Below, one piece after another: positions 23,301 to 35,300 of a stretch of DNA of 64,000 nt. The stretch lies in the NCBI GenBank assembly GCA_014529385.2, contig CM043944.1, positions 87,261,884-87,325,883 on the forward strand. Direction: 5' to 3'. The position numbers and the translations under genes were made by a program. The number at the start of each line of letters is the position of its first letter. Position 1 is the first letter of the stretch. This stretch comes from Adiantum capillus-veneris. Lineage: Eukaryota > Streptophyta > Polypodiopsida > Polypodiales > Pteridaceae. The notes beneath the pieces were generated by a model that ran no database searches, was not told the DNA's origin, and saw only the letters and a list, made by a program, of their open reading frames with translations.

Positions 23301-26300
23301 AGCAAGTCTAGTCAAAAATTGGTGCCTCAAAAACCAGTCAAGCTTGCATAAAAATATGCCACATCAGCACCCAGATTGCATGCCGCCTCTACGGATGCCA
23401 TGTCAGCAAATCCGCATGCATGCCATGTCATCATGTGTCATCAGTGACTCTCTCTTTAGCCAGTGGGAATTGCTGCCACATCATCAATTCTGTGACGGAC
23501 GCACTAGGAATACCTGTTCTAGGATGGCTCAAGGGGTATTTTGACTATAATGCTCTATTATGTGATTCCCCTTATGATGCATCCATAATATTTCTTTCTT
23601 AAGGAGCCATTTCTAAGTAACAATTCAAATGTGCACCCATTTAAACACAATATAGATTTATTCATTCAACTAGAACTATACAAAGAAAGCTATTGAGTAG
23701 AAATGACCGTTCTTCTTTATATATGCTCATTGAAGGGACTAAAGATCGAAATTCCCCTAATGATGCATCCATAATATTTCTTTCTTATGGAGTCATTCCT
23801 AACTAGCAGTTCAAGTGTGCACCCATTTAAACACAATATAGATTTATTCATTCAACTAGAAATATACAAAGAAAGCTGTTGAGTAGAAATGACCGTTCTT
23901 CTTCATATATGCTCATTAGACGGACTAAAGATCAGAATTCAATTAGAGGATAAATCATAAGCCAAAGAAATTGCCACCATATAGCTTTTGTAACACTTGC
24001 TTTTGGGCCTCAATGCCTTAAAATATGAACCCTAGGGATCAATTATGGGGAGATCAGTGCATGGTTGCACATCTGCAGAGTGACTCCCCGGCAGTTGTAC
24101 TCTGTGCATTAATATAAAAATAAGTGTCAAAAGGGAAGCTAGACTCCCCCACTTCATGTTGCAACTACTTTGAGTTTTCGAAGTTCACGTGTTAAAGTTT
24201 TCACTTTTGTTGTATTGTTCTAAGATTACCGCTTTGTCGATGCCAAGCCGGTTAAAGTCGTATTAGAGCTTCATTCGATTCTTCTTCTATAGAGAATCTG
24301 GTCTAACTTTTCACAACACACGTCATGGATTCTAACAGAGAATCTGATCGGGAACAGGACCTTTAGTTTTGTGAGATAGCGGGCTCATAGCTCTGACGAT
24401 TGTTATTCTAAAAGCACTCCACTCCAGAGCTGCAGCAATTGCATTCTGAAGAAGACATAAGTTGTTTTGGACATTTTGCAAGATTTTCTTTTTTTTAACT
24501 CACTTCCAGAGGGATTGAGCGGAATCCTTTGATTAAAAGCTTGTAGTTGGCATGAAACGAGAAGTGATATGCCAAGGAGGACCCTTACACTTGGATGGTC
24601 ACAACTCTTTGCTCTAGAATGCCTCTACGCCGAAAACCACACTCCTTCGACGACTCGTCACACCCCTTCAATCCATGGTTGCAACTCTTTGTCCAAAGGA
24701 TATGTCTTTATGTCAACAATCATGTCTCTTCACCATGAGACGTGTCTTTTCATTTGTGACTCTTCATCTCCTATATAAGGAGCCTATTGTACTCAATTTC
24801 ATTCATTCAATCAAATCAATCCAGCAAGTGTTCTCGTGTCTTGAGTCCCAATTTAATCTTAAGTATGAAGTTTTAGTCTTAATTCTAGGATTAGCACCAC
24901 TAATCCTCACCACGAACTACTGTTATGAGGTAATCCTAACTCTATTTCTTTATTAATACTTAACAGAGATGGATACCTACAGATAGCACATGGAAGAGTA
25001 CTTGTGCTCATCATTGTTGTGGTGTTCACCTTCGCATTGATGGGTTGTGCCCATTCACCATGAAGAGCCATCCCTCTTGTGAAGCGTCGCCTCCCAATTG
25101 GCAGGACTTGGTTCAATCCGCAGCCTTGGTGTCTATTTGACAACGTGAGGAGTTCTTTTTCACAAGGGCTGAAATTTACGCAACCACTAATGAATAAGTT
25201 GTTGAGATGGCATTTTAAGAAAATAACCCCTTCTTAGCCATCGAAAATTAATGGCAGCGTAAAAATTGCCTCCCTAGTCAGCGCCACATTTTTCTATCCC
25301 AACCCAGCTAGTATGGCACCTTGTAGCAATTAAAATTTGAAAACTCTTCCGAGTCCGGATGGCTCTCATAACCAAATTCAGCCCAACAGCCTTCTTGTTC
25401 TCACAAAACGGGTGCTGTATATGTGCAATGGCCAGTTCCATAGAGTTCTTCTTCATTTGTACCTGAGTCACATGGACGATCTCCCCAAAGAGCTATCGTC
25501 AGAGATAGCCCCTACTCCTACTCTTGAGCCTCTTTTGGAGCTAGAGCTTTTCTAGAGCTGGTACACGAACCTGAGCCAAAGTTTCAGATTCCCGCAGCAG
25601 AGCCCCCTCTTCCCGAGTCAGCCCCTCAGGACCCATTACCAACACTAGAGACAGACCCCATCGAACAGAAGTATCATGTGTATGTGGCACAACATCATGC
25701 CACAACTCCAATTACTTTCTCTGAACAATCAGCATGGCTGAATCACAAGGATGGCAACGACTCTATTCCACCTAAGGACCCGATAGTTCTCGGACGACTA
25801 ATGCTGCCATGCTTCTGTGGATGACCACCAAGAACCAGATCCAACTGATGAGGTAGACAATCGTAAACTTCAATTACTTTAAAAAAATATTTATGTTGCT
25901 CAAAAGAAGAAAGAGAAAGTAGATGTTAAACTACCTGAACCCTATAATGGTCGCTGCGACAAGCGTATGCTGGACCAATGGCTATTCAAAATGGAAGTCT
26001 ATTTGTCCAACACGATTTAGTAGAGAACAAAAAGGTTACACTTGCTAGTTCTTAGTTAAAAGACAATATTTCTTTGGTGGCAACGACGGGTTGTTGATGG
26101 TAAACACACACCTTGGGATAAATTCCGGCACAAGGTGGAACCATACGTGTTGTACGGTACGTGGAAGTACGTACTGTACGTCTGTAATGGGTAATTTTTT
26201 TATGTACGCAAAAATACGTGGCATTGGTAAATAAGGGTAGAAACCCCATAAATAATTGTTAGTTTTAGAGACGAAGCTACGGAATTTGTCAATTGGATGT

Positions 26301-29300
26301 TTCACAACTTTGAATATGTCTAAACTCTATACACAACAGCTAGAGACTCATGAATCACATACCTGGCGTGTGATATGCGCCAAAGAGCACTAAACTTTTA
26401 CCTGTGTACTTTGAATAATAAACAGGCACAAAAAATCACGCTTTTTGTTCTCTTACACGCACGCTTTTTGTTCGCATGATTTACCTGAGTATTGAGCAAA
26501 AATCACACGAACAAAAAGCGTGTGTGTAAGAGAGACGGAGGGAAACATGAGAGGGAAGCTCCAACAAGTGTTGAGTAGAGAGAAACACACTCGAGAGAGG
26601 GAGAGAGGCACATACCTTCACTCTGTAGCAACTCTGCACAGGCTTTTTCTGGTTTCGTTTCAAAGTTTCATCTAACAGAAACGCCTCTGTGTCACAAGGC
26701 GGGCACCACGTGCCAATAGAAAAGAACAGACTGAACAGACTTTTAGCACTTTTATAACAACTAAACTGAAAGAGAGAGAGACGACACGCGACACGGAGTG
26801 GCGGAATTCCACCCCAGACAGTACTGGCCCCAAACCTTGGCGCCCCTTTTAGTATTTCTTTATATTGCATCAACACAGTACAAGCTGGTACTCCAGACTC
26901 TGCACCTTCTCCTGGAAGCATGCCAGAGAATGAGCCCTAGCCTCATATTTAAAGGCCCTTGGCCTGAAAAGCAATTACAGTAACAAGCCTTTAAAACTCA
27001 AAAGCTTCCGGTCCAGAAGCAAAGCCAAAAAGCTCCCAGCGCAATTTACGGAAATCCATACAGCCTGCCACATCATCAGCCAGCGCAAAATGCGAAAATC
27101 CGTACAGCCTGCCATGTCATCATGTCAGCGCAATTTTCAAAAATCTGCCACGTCACCAATTTTTGCGTGTGTGCGGGTCCTGCTTTATTTTAATCCCTTT
27201 ATGTCACTTGGCCCTATCGGACGGGGTCCCCATAAGTTGGTAGGACTTCTTCTTCTTCTGCTACTTGTTCTTCTTAGGGTTTAGGCCCCTCGGCCGGCAT
27301 ATGTAAGTTGGCCCCATTCTTTAGGCTTTAACTGCGTCTACAGTTTATGACATCTCCCCTTCTTGAAAAAGAGTAATCGTCCGCGATTACAACATATCTG
27401 CAAAACAACTCAAGTTAGCTCAAAAAAAAATTCCGAGGGACATTCCGAGGGACAATCAATTTGCTCTTTTTATTAAGGAGTTAGCTTCTCCTTTCTGCTC
27501 TTTTGATCAAGGAGTTAGCTTCTCCTTTCGGCTGTTTTCATCAAGGAGTTAGCTTCTCCTTTCAGCTGTTTTGATCAAGAAGTTAGCTTCTCCTTTCGGC
27601 TGTTTTCATCAAGGAGTTAGCTTCTCCTTTCTGCTCTTTTGATCAAGGAGTTAGCTTCTCCTTTCGGCTGTTTTGATCAAGGAGTTAGCTTCTCCTTTCG
27701 TCCAAATCGGAACTCTTGATATTCTAGCGTAGTAAAATTAGCCATCACACCCAGACCGTACTGATCTTCACGGGTGTCTTGATGCACTAAAATTACGTAC
27801 CCAGGCGATCTCATCCAATTAGGAATATTCAGTAATTGGCACATCACAATGCAACACAAATGCTTACATATGCATGTTACAAGACACAACAAACAGTGCC
27901 GCTGAGCACTCCCCCGAGACAAACGGTCTGCGATATGAAGCTACTCAACGACTACCTTGTCACTCCCCCCGCAAATAACCTAAAAAGGTCGAGGCGATGA
28001 GCTCAGAGGACTGTACAACCAAACGCTCCCCAGACCGCAGTCTGCGTCACTTGGAGGTTCAAGCATACAACCAAACGCTCCCCAAGCATCGGCCTGCGTC
28101 GTTTGGAGGTTTTCTAGCATACAACGGAACGCTCCCCAGGCATCGGCCTGCTCGTTCCGAGGTTTTCAAACATACAACGAAACGCTCCCCAGGCATCGGC
28201 CTGCGTCGTTCCGAGGTTCAAACAATACCAAAACAGTATTTCTCACTTCTCCACCCGGGAGTAAAATCACTAATCATTGAAACCAATATCAAACCAGAGT
28301 CAAACAATTCAAATCGGCACCAAAACAGGTTCAAAACAAATACCATCCATTTCAAACAAATTCCAAACAGGATCATCAAACAAGATCAAACAGAACTCAA
28401 ACTTAAAAAGCAATCTCGACATCAGTCGAGCTCCAAAAGTCGACTGACTTTCCATCTTGAAACCTGCATCAAAAATTAAGGTTAGGTTCCTTCCATGAGG
28501 TCGTAAACGAGCACAGCATGGTCCATCAGCTCTTGGACAGACAGTGTTTCTTTGGCGGCGATGGTAGTCCCAAGAGATAGCAATCACATCGAACCTCCAA
28601 GGTCATCTGCTTGTGAAGAGACATCTACTGAGAGATGTCGAGAAATTTCAAGTTATAATCTGCTAGGGTTCCATGGCAAGCATTTCAGGATACCCCACTC
28701 TACCAGAAGTTGCACTCCGAAGGAAGATGTCAGAAACCATATAACTTCGGACAAATTTTTTTCTTGAAAGCTTGCCAAGTACTTGGAGTGTACGGCTTGG
28801 TAGCTATAGACATCAACATCTGCATGGCATTGCTTTTGAGAAAAATAGTGACTCGAAACAAATATCACATCCTTCTTTACAAGTGATCTTAATGGCTTAT
28901 GCCCTGTAAGACATGAGCAGTGAAAACGGGAGCGCGCCTGATGCGCGATGAAGTAAGGGTGGGAGTGGCTAATAAGTCCGGGTTGGAGGGCGAAGATATC
29001 TCAAATAAAAATTCCAATAGCTCTGTCTACTCCTTTGTAAGACCGGTATGCTTTCAGAAAAGCACACGCCTGATGCTCTGATACCACTGTCACAAGGTGG
29101 CACCACGTGCCAATAGAAAGAACAAACTGAACAGACTTTTAGCACTTTTATAACAACTGAACTGAAAGAGAGAGAGACGACGCGACATGGAGTGGCGGAA
29201 TTCCACCCCAGAGAGCATTGGCCCCAAACCTTGGCACCCCTTTCGGCATTTCTTTATATTGCATCAACACAGTACAAGCTGGTACTCCAGACTCTACACC

Positions 29301-32300
29301 TTCTCCTGGAAGCATGCCAGAGAATGAGCCCTAGCCTCATATTTAAAGGCCCTTGGCCTGAAAAGCTGTTACAGTGAAAAGCCTTTAAAACTCAAAGCTT
29401 CTGGTCCAAAAGCAAAGCCAAAAAGCTGCCGGACAATTTACGAAATCCGTACAGCCTGCCACGTCATCATGTCAACACAATTTTCGGAAATCTGGCACGT
29501 CATCAGTTTTTGCGTGTGTCCGGGTCCTGCTTTATTTTAATCTCTTTATGTCACTGGGGCCCCATCGGACGGGGTCCCCATAAGTTGGTAGGACTTCTTC
29601 TTCTGCTGCTACTTATTCTTCTTAGGGTTTAGGCCCCTCGGCTGGCATATGTAAGTTGGCCCCATTCTTTAGGCTTTGACACGTCAGCAGTTTGTGAACA
29701 GTTTCAAAAAGTGGGTTTTGTGGGATTCGTGGACAAATTTGGGAGAAAATAGGGATCGCTTGGCCAATTTGCTACCTTCCGCGGCCAAAAAGGTTATTAT
29801 TATTACTTTTTTTTAAACGTACGGATCGTTTCATACGTACAGTATACGCTATGTACGATACGTACGTATGGTACGGATCCGTACGTATATATTGGTCCAA
29901 CCTTGTGAATCTGGCATGCTATTTGCAAGGCGTACGAACTTGCCAATGCGGATTTTCATGCCCAATCCTCTCTCCGCTGCCTGAGCCAAACTGGTTCCTT
30001 GGCCATGTATATCACAAAGTTTCAGAAACTAACTTTGAAGATAGAGAATCCCAATCTCTCTGATAAATTACATAGTTTCATGATGGCTTGAGCTAACCTG
30101 AAGGACGATGTTCACAAGTACAATCCTACTACCTTGGTTGCTGCAATAGCTTATGTGGAACGTCTTGGCAATAATCGGCGCCCTACACGGAACTTTCTCC
30201 TTGGTGACCGATCTTCAAACAACGCTCGCTTTTCATAGCGCAACCGCAGAGAACGCTATAGCAAAAGTCAGCAACAACAATCTCAATTCAGGCAGCAAGC
30301 AATGGTGCCTTATTCAACTTCAAGGTTCTACTCTCAAGATCCACAATCTCAAAGCAAATCTCCTTTAAATGCTCCACTTGATCGTGGTAAAGGACGTAAT
30401 TTTTCTCAAGATCGGCGTTCCAATATTCAAAAAGGCTCTTCGTCAAATGCTTCTTCGACTTCAAAGAAGGATGGATTATGTACAATTTGTGGTGGTGACC
30501 ATAGATGGTACCAATGTCCCAAGAAACCAAATCCATATAATTTGAGAAGAAATTTCAATGTGGAAACATCAAATTCCGAGCAACCAGCTTCTGCTAAGGA
30601 CAAAGGAAAATCTGTGATCAATACAATTTGTGTCTCGGCAGATACGACTATCCTTATGAAGCATGCTCAGTCCAATTCTCTAGTTCTGGAGACTCTCTCA
30701 GAGCAAGTTTTGAGCTTTCTTGGAACTATCAATGGTCGCTCCATCAATGTTTTGGTGGACGGCAGATCTTCTAGTGATTTCGTCAGCACTCACGTAGTTC
30801 AACAACTTGGCTAACCAACTCAGAAGATGTCTCACTTATAAAATGTGGAATTAGCAAATGTATCAGTTTTTACCTGTGATGAGACAATTCAAAAAGTTGC
30901 AGTTCGATATTCAAAATTATGCAGCTCTCTATCTAACTACAACATGATTCTTGGTCAGCATTGGTTGTTCCAGTATTGTTATGAGCATGTCTCAAGCTAG
31001 AAGGGAGCGAGAGGAGGTGCTCACAATATGCAAGAGCTTGAAACTTGACTATAATAATTAATCTTAATTACAATACTTAATACTTGATTAAGAGAACTTG
31101 ATACAAGACTTGATACTTGATTAAGGAAACTTGATAAAAGACTTGGATTACAAGACTAGGGTACAAGACAAGGCTTGGTTACATCAAAAACAAGACAAGA
31201 ACTGGAAGAGGACGTACCTCACAAGAGCCTCACAATTGGTGTTGGCAAGACTATGTGGTTTGTAGCCCAAAACCTCTATTTATACTCGAGCTTAAGGAGG
31301 TTAAGAACCTGCTAGGTGCTTCCTCAAGCTTAAGGAGGTTAAGAAGCTTCTACGTTCTTTCTCAAGCTTAAGGAGGTTAAGAACCTTCTAGGTGCTTCCT
31401 CAAGCATAAGGAGGACAAGAACCTTCTAGGTGCTTCCTCAAGCTTCTAGAACTTTCTAAACCTTCTAGATTCTTCTTCAAGCTCCTAGAACTTTCTAGGA
31501 CCTTCTAGATTCTTCTAGAATTTTCTAGGACTTTTCTAAGAGCTCGCATTCATGACGGTACCTCCTCATCTAGCAACGAGTTCCACAAGGAGCAGTTATC
31601 CTTCTTGATGTAGGGGCAGGCTTCGATGGATATTTCTAGAATCTTCTAGATTCTTCTTCAAGCTCTTAAAACTTTCTAGGACTTTTCTAAGAACTCGCAT
31701 CCGTGACAGTACCCCCTCATCTCGCGACGAGTTCCACGAGGAGCAATTGTCCTTCTTGATGAAGGGACAGGCTTCGATGGATAATGTTGATGAAACTCAC
31801 GAACTTTGGTCAGTGTGTGATAGAGGTTAGATGCAGGCTCCCATGTTCGTTCGCTTGCATTATCATAACCTTTCCAATGTACAGGGTACTAAAGTCTTCT
31901 AGATTCTGGAGTCAAGGATTAGCTTGACTTCATATTCTTCATGACCATCAATCTCTAAGGGCAGTGGTGGCTGTAAGGCTTCATCAAATAGCGTCTTGCA
32001 ACCTTTCCCTTAACTTTTCTTTCCTAATGTGCCAAAATCTGCTCAAGTACCAAGATCTCATCAAGTTCCTCAACTGCTCGTTGATCTTCATCTAGCATAT
32101 TGTAGCAGGCTACAGTGTCACTTTCACAGGACGCAATTAGTACAGTTGCTCTGGTCAGCTCCACACTGGACGGACTCTCTGGGCTGGGCAATGACACGTG
32201 GCAGGATACGGACGGTGGTCTAGTGGACATCGTGGCCAGGCCACCACCACCACTCAGTTTGGAGATTGGCTTAGGTGGCAGACATTTATGAGCCGTTGGT

Positions 32301-35300
32301 GGATCATCTTCTTCATATATGGTCCAGCGTCATCGTCTTGAGGATAGAGTATATACACACAGCATGTCTTCATCATCCCTGCACATCTGAGCCTCGACAC
32401 CCCATTGTACCTGTGAGTCCTCGGCTGGAGCTGAGTGTGCTGCCACAGTTCTTTGAAATAGTCGAGTCATATGTTGTGGTCTGCTGCTGTTGTGTCTCCG
32501 TGAGCTCAGTTGTTAAGCACATTGCACTGAGGAGTACCCACTGTAGAGAGCACGACACACTATCCGCGCTACAGGTGCTCTCATTTTGGCGATCATGGTG
32601 GGACCTCAACTGAAGTCTCACTCTCTGTTGAGGTACAAATCAAGAAGCTAGCTGGTTTTACCTAGCTTCGCCTACTTTGCCTTGCACTGTGCAACCTGCT
32701 GGTTTGGTCCTCTCTCGCCCTGGTCCAACCAGCTGTCGTCCTGGTCTAGGCCTTCCTCGTCCCTGGTCTAGTCCCTCCTCGTCCCTGGTCCAGCCTGGAG
32801 GTCTAGCCACTTGCCTTGGTCTAGTAGAGTCTAGACTTGCGTTCACCTGCGTTCAGCCAGTTAAAACTTAAAGGTCTTCTTGCCCAAAGCTTGGTTGGAG
32901 TTGTGGTCGCTGCATGACACATACAAGGCGGTCATTAGAGCTTCAAAGCGCACTACTGAGTCCTCTGAAGTACTACAACAGAAGGCGTCAACCCGTGGTA
33001 CCAATCTCATCACCCATACCTCCACATACAGCCTCATCCATTCCTCCATCAGGTTCTACATCTTCCAGGTCACCTTCCCCAGTGAAGCTCTTCCCCATTT
33101 TGTTACAGCAAGCTATTGAGCAACAGGCTCCTGAGCAAGAGGCCATGGAGGCGTTGACCAGTGTGTTGACCAAGGTAAACATCAAGTTTCCTACCTTCAA
33201 GGGACTCTCCTCAGAAGATGCAGACAAACATGCAAGGAGGTTTGTATCTCTCTGTAGAGGTCGTGGTCTTAATAGAGAAGATGCTTATTTGGTGATGTTT
33301 CCATCAACGTTGGATGCCTTAGCAGACAAGTGGTATAGTCAGTTTGCAGAGAACCATTTTGCAACTTGGGCAGCTTTACGACAACAGTTCTGTGCGGCAT
33401 TCAGGCCAGGTGACTACCAGGAAAAGGTTTTGGATGAGTTGGCCAATATGGTGCTCCAGCCAAAGGAGACTTTTGTAGAGCTAATGACTAAAACTAAGTC
33501 TCTAGTGGCCAAGCTTCCTCAGCAGCCAGGGGAATTTATGGTTAAGAAATGGGTGGAGAAGTCTCTTCCCAAAACTTCCCAGCAAAAACTCTGAGAGAGT
33601 CTCCGACCTGACGCCACTCTGGAGGGATTTGTTGCGCGGTTGCTACTAGGATAGAGGGAGCTAGGAAGCTGTTCACCAGCTCTCCTCAGGTAGAGACTCC
33701 CTCAGTGTTTTTGGAAAGTCCTTCTGATCCTTTAACTTCTTTATGCAAGGAACTGGAAGCCCTAAAGCTACAACGAGCTCTTCAAGAGGAGAGGTCCTTC
33801 ACTCTTAGACAAGAGAAGCCTCCACATCACGAGGCATTGGAACAGATCAAGCGCGAGCTAGAAGAGCTCAAGTGTCAACAGGAGACTAAGGCTATGGTTT
33901 GGTGTAGCTCATACCGCTCTCCAGGGCACCCTCCACATGAATGCCCCCTGCGGGTTTACTGCCACTTTTGTGAGAAGTCTCGACATGAGGAAAAGGAATG
34001 CTACTACCTCAAGGGATTGCGACAAATACAGCAAAGTCTTAGTCCTACTCTTCAACAAGGGCCAACACATGCATCCAACATGGTTTCTCCCTGTGGCCAT
34101 CCACACCATATGCCACCTTTATTGACAGCCCCTCCTATGCAAGGTATGCAAAGTACTTTTCCCTCTCAGAGCTTTTATCATATCCATGCTCCCTCATCAC
34201 CTCAAAGCTTCTATGCTTCCACCTCCAACTTCATGCACTAGGAGCAAGGACCACCTCGCCCATTGAATCGGCCCATTTTGTGCTACAGATGCGGGGAATA
34301 TGGTCATTACCAAATCATATGCCCTCTACCCGAAGGGTCCCCTCCTTGCCGTCGTTGCCCTGAAACGGAGGATCACTACAGTAAGGATTTCCCTAAACTT
34401 CGTGCATCCACGGCTTCGAACCCAAGTCAAAGCCAGAATGAATTTACCTTTCCCAAGCTCAATCTGATAGCAGTTAGTACAGTTCCTCAGCCGCCCCCTT
34501 CTACCCACGTGGTTACCCCTCAAAATAAGCTGCAGTTGGTAGAGGAGCCATCGGGTGTCCTCACTTGGGCCCAGAGAGCTGCTCTTAGTCTTAGTATTCC
34601 AACACGTTCAACTCCCCCACACATTCTTCCAACAGTGGATACCCTACCTTTAGCTACTGACAACACGTTCAACTCCCCCACACATTCTTCCAACAGTGGA
34701 TACCCTGCCTTCAGCTACTGACAAGCCATCACCAAGTGGCAAGCAAGAATCCAAATCTTTGCTCTCCAATCTTGATGAAGCTTTCTTGGAAGTAGTTTCC
34801 GATCTACAGAAGATTAAGGTACCACAGAAACCATTGGTAGAATAGGAAAAACTTACAGCAGAGACAGTCTTGAAGAACACCTTCCAACAAGTGTCCCTCT
34901 ATGACATGCTGCGAGTAGATGCGAGTTTTAGAAGTGACACCCTTGTTGTTATTCAGTCACTTTACCCCGGAGCAAGTCCTATTGGCGAGCACCTCCCAGT
35001 GCGACCATCAGAGTCCTATATAATATCCAATCCCGCTGCTCCTCTCACTGATTATAGAAGCCCTTGCCTGACAGTGTCCGTCTTGGGGCAGCAATTTTCA
35101 GGAGTAATTGTGGATGGTGGATCTGGGATCAATACGATGCCTGAGTTCACTATGATGGCTTTTAGCCTGCAGCCTACTCAAACTGCCCCCTTCACAGTAA
35201 CATTGGCCAACCAGAGGACAGTATACCCTATGGGCATAATAAAATAGGTGCCTCTACAGGTACAAGATTTCACTTTTAGTTTGGATTTTGTTGTGGTTCG

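Larger units (their letters stand above)
26690..29700 (-). mobile_element. Non-autonomous LTR retrotransposon P
   Basis: 3.0-kb minus-strand element with LTRs 26690-27352 and 29088-29700 (TGTCA...TGACA in plus orientation), initiator-Met primer site TGGTATCAGAGC at 29086-29075, and a purine tract AAGAAGGGGAGA next to the 3' LTR. The interior has only a gag remnant and two tandem-repeat blocks, with no protease, polymerase or integrase. Its leader after the primer site matches element E, a likely relative. No target duplication was found. Confidence 0.85.
26148..29890. mobile_element. TACGTAC-rich inverted-repeat DNA element, split by element P
   Basis: The left end (26148-26210) and the inverse of the right end (about 29815-29890) share CCATACGT, TACTGTACGT and related words, an imperfect terminal inverted repeat of roughly 50-60 bp. 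It separates the two halves of gag G. The interior shows no transposase. Target duplication is unclear, so class and exact ends are tentative. It consists of 26148-26689 and 29701-29890 around element P. Confidence 0.45.

Noticed and set aside
22746-25470. A second host gene in the least repeat-like part of intron 1
   Set aside because: No conserved protein motif, no coherent set of splice-bounded open segments, and scattered retroelement fragments.
27475-27700. Regular 34-bp repeats resembling a CRISPR array
   Set aside because: The repeats are contiguous without unique spacers, lie inside a plant LTR element, and no cas genes are near.
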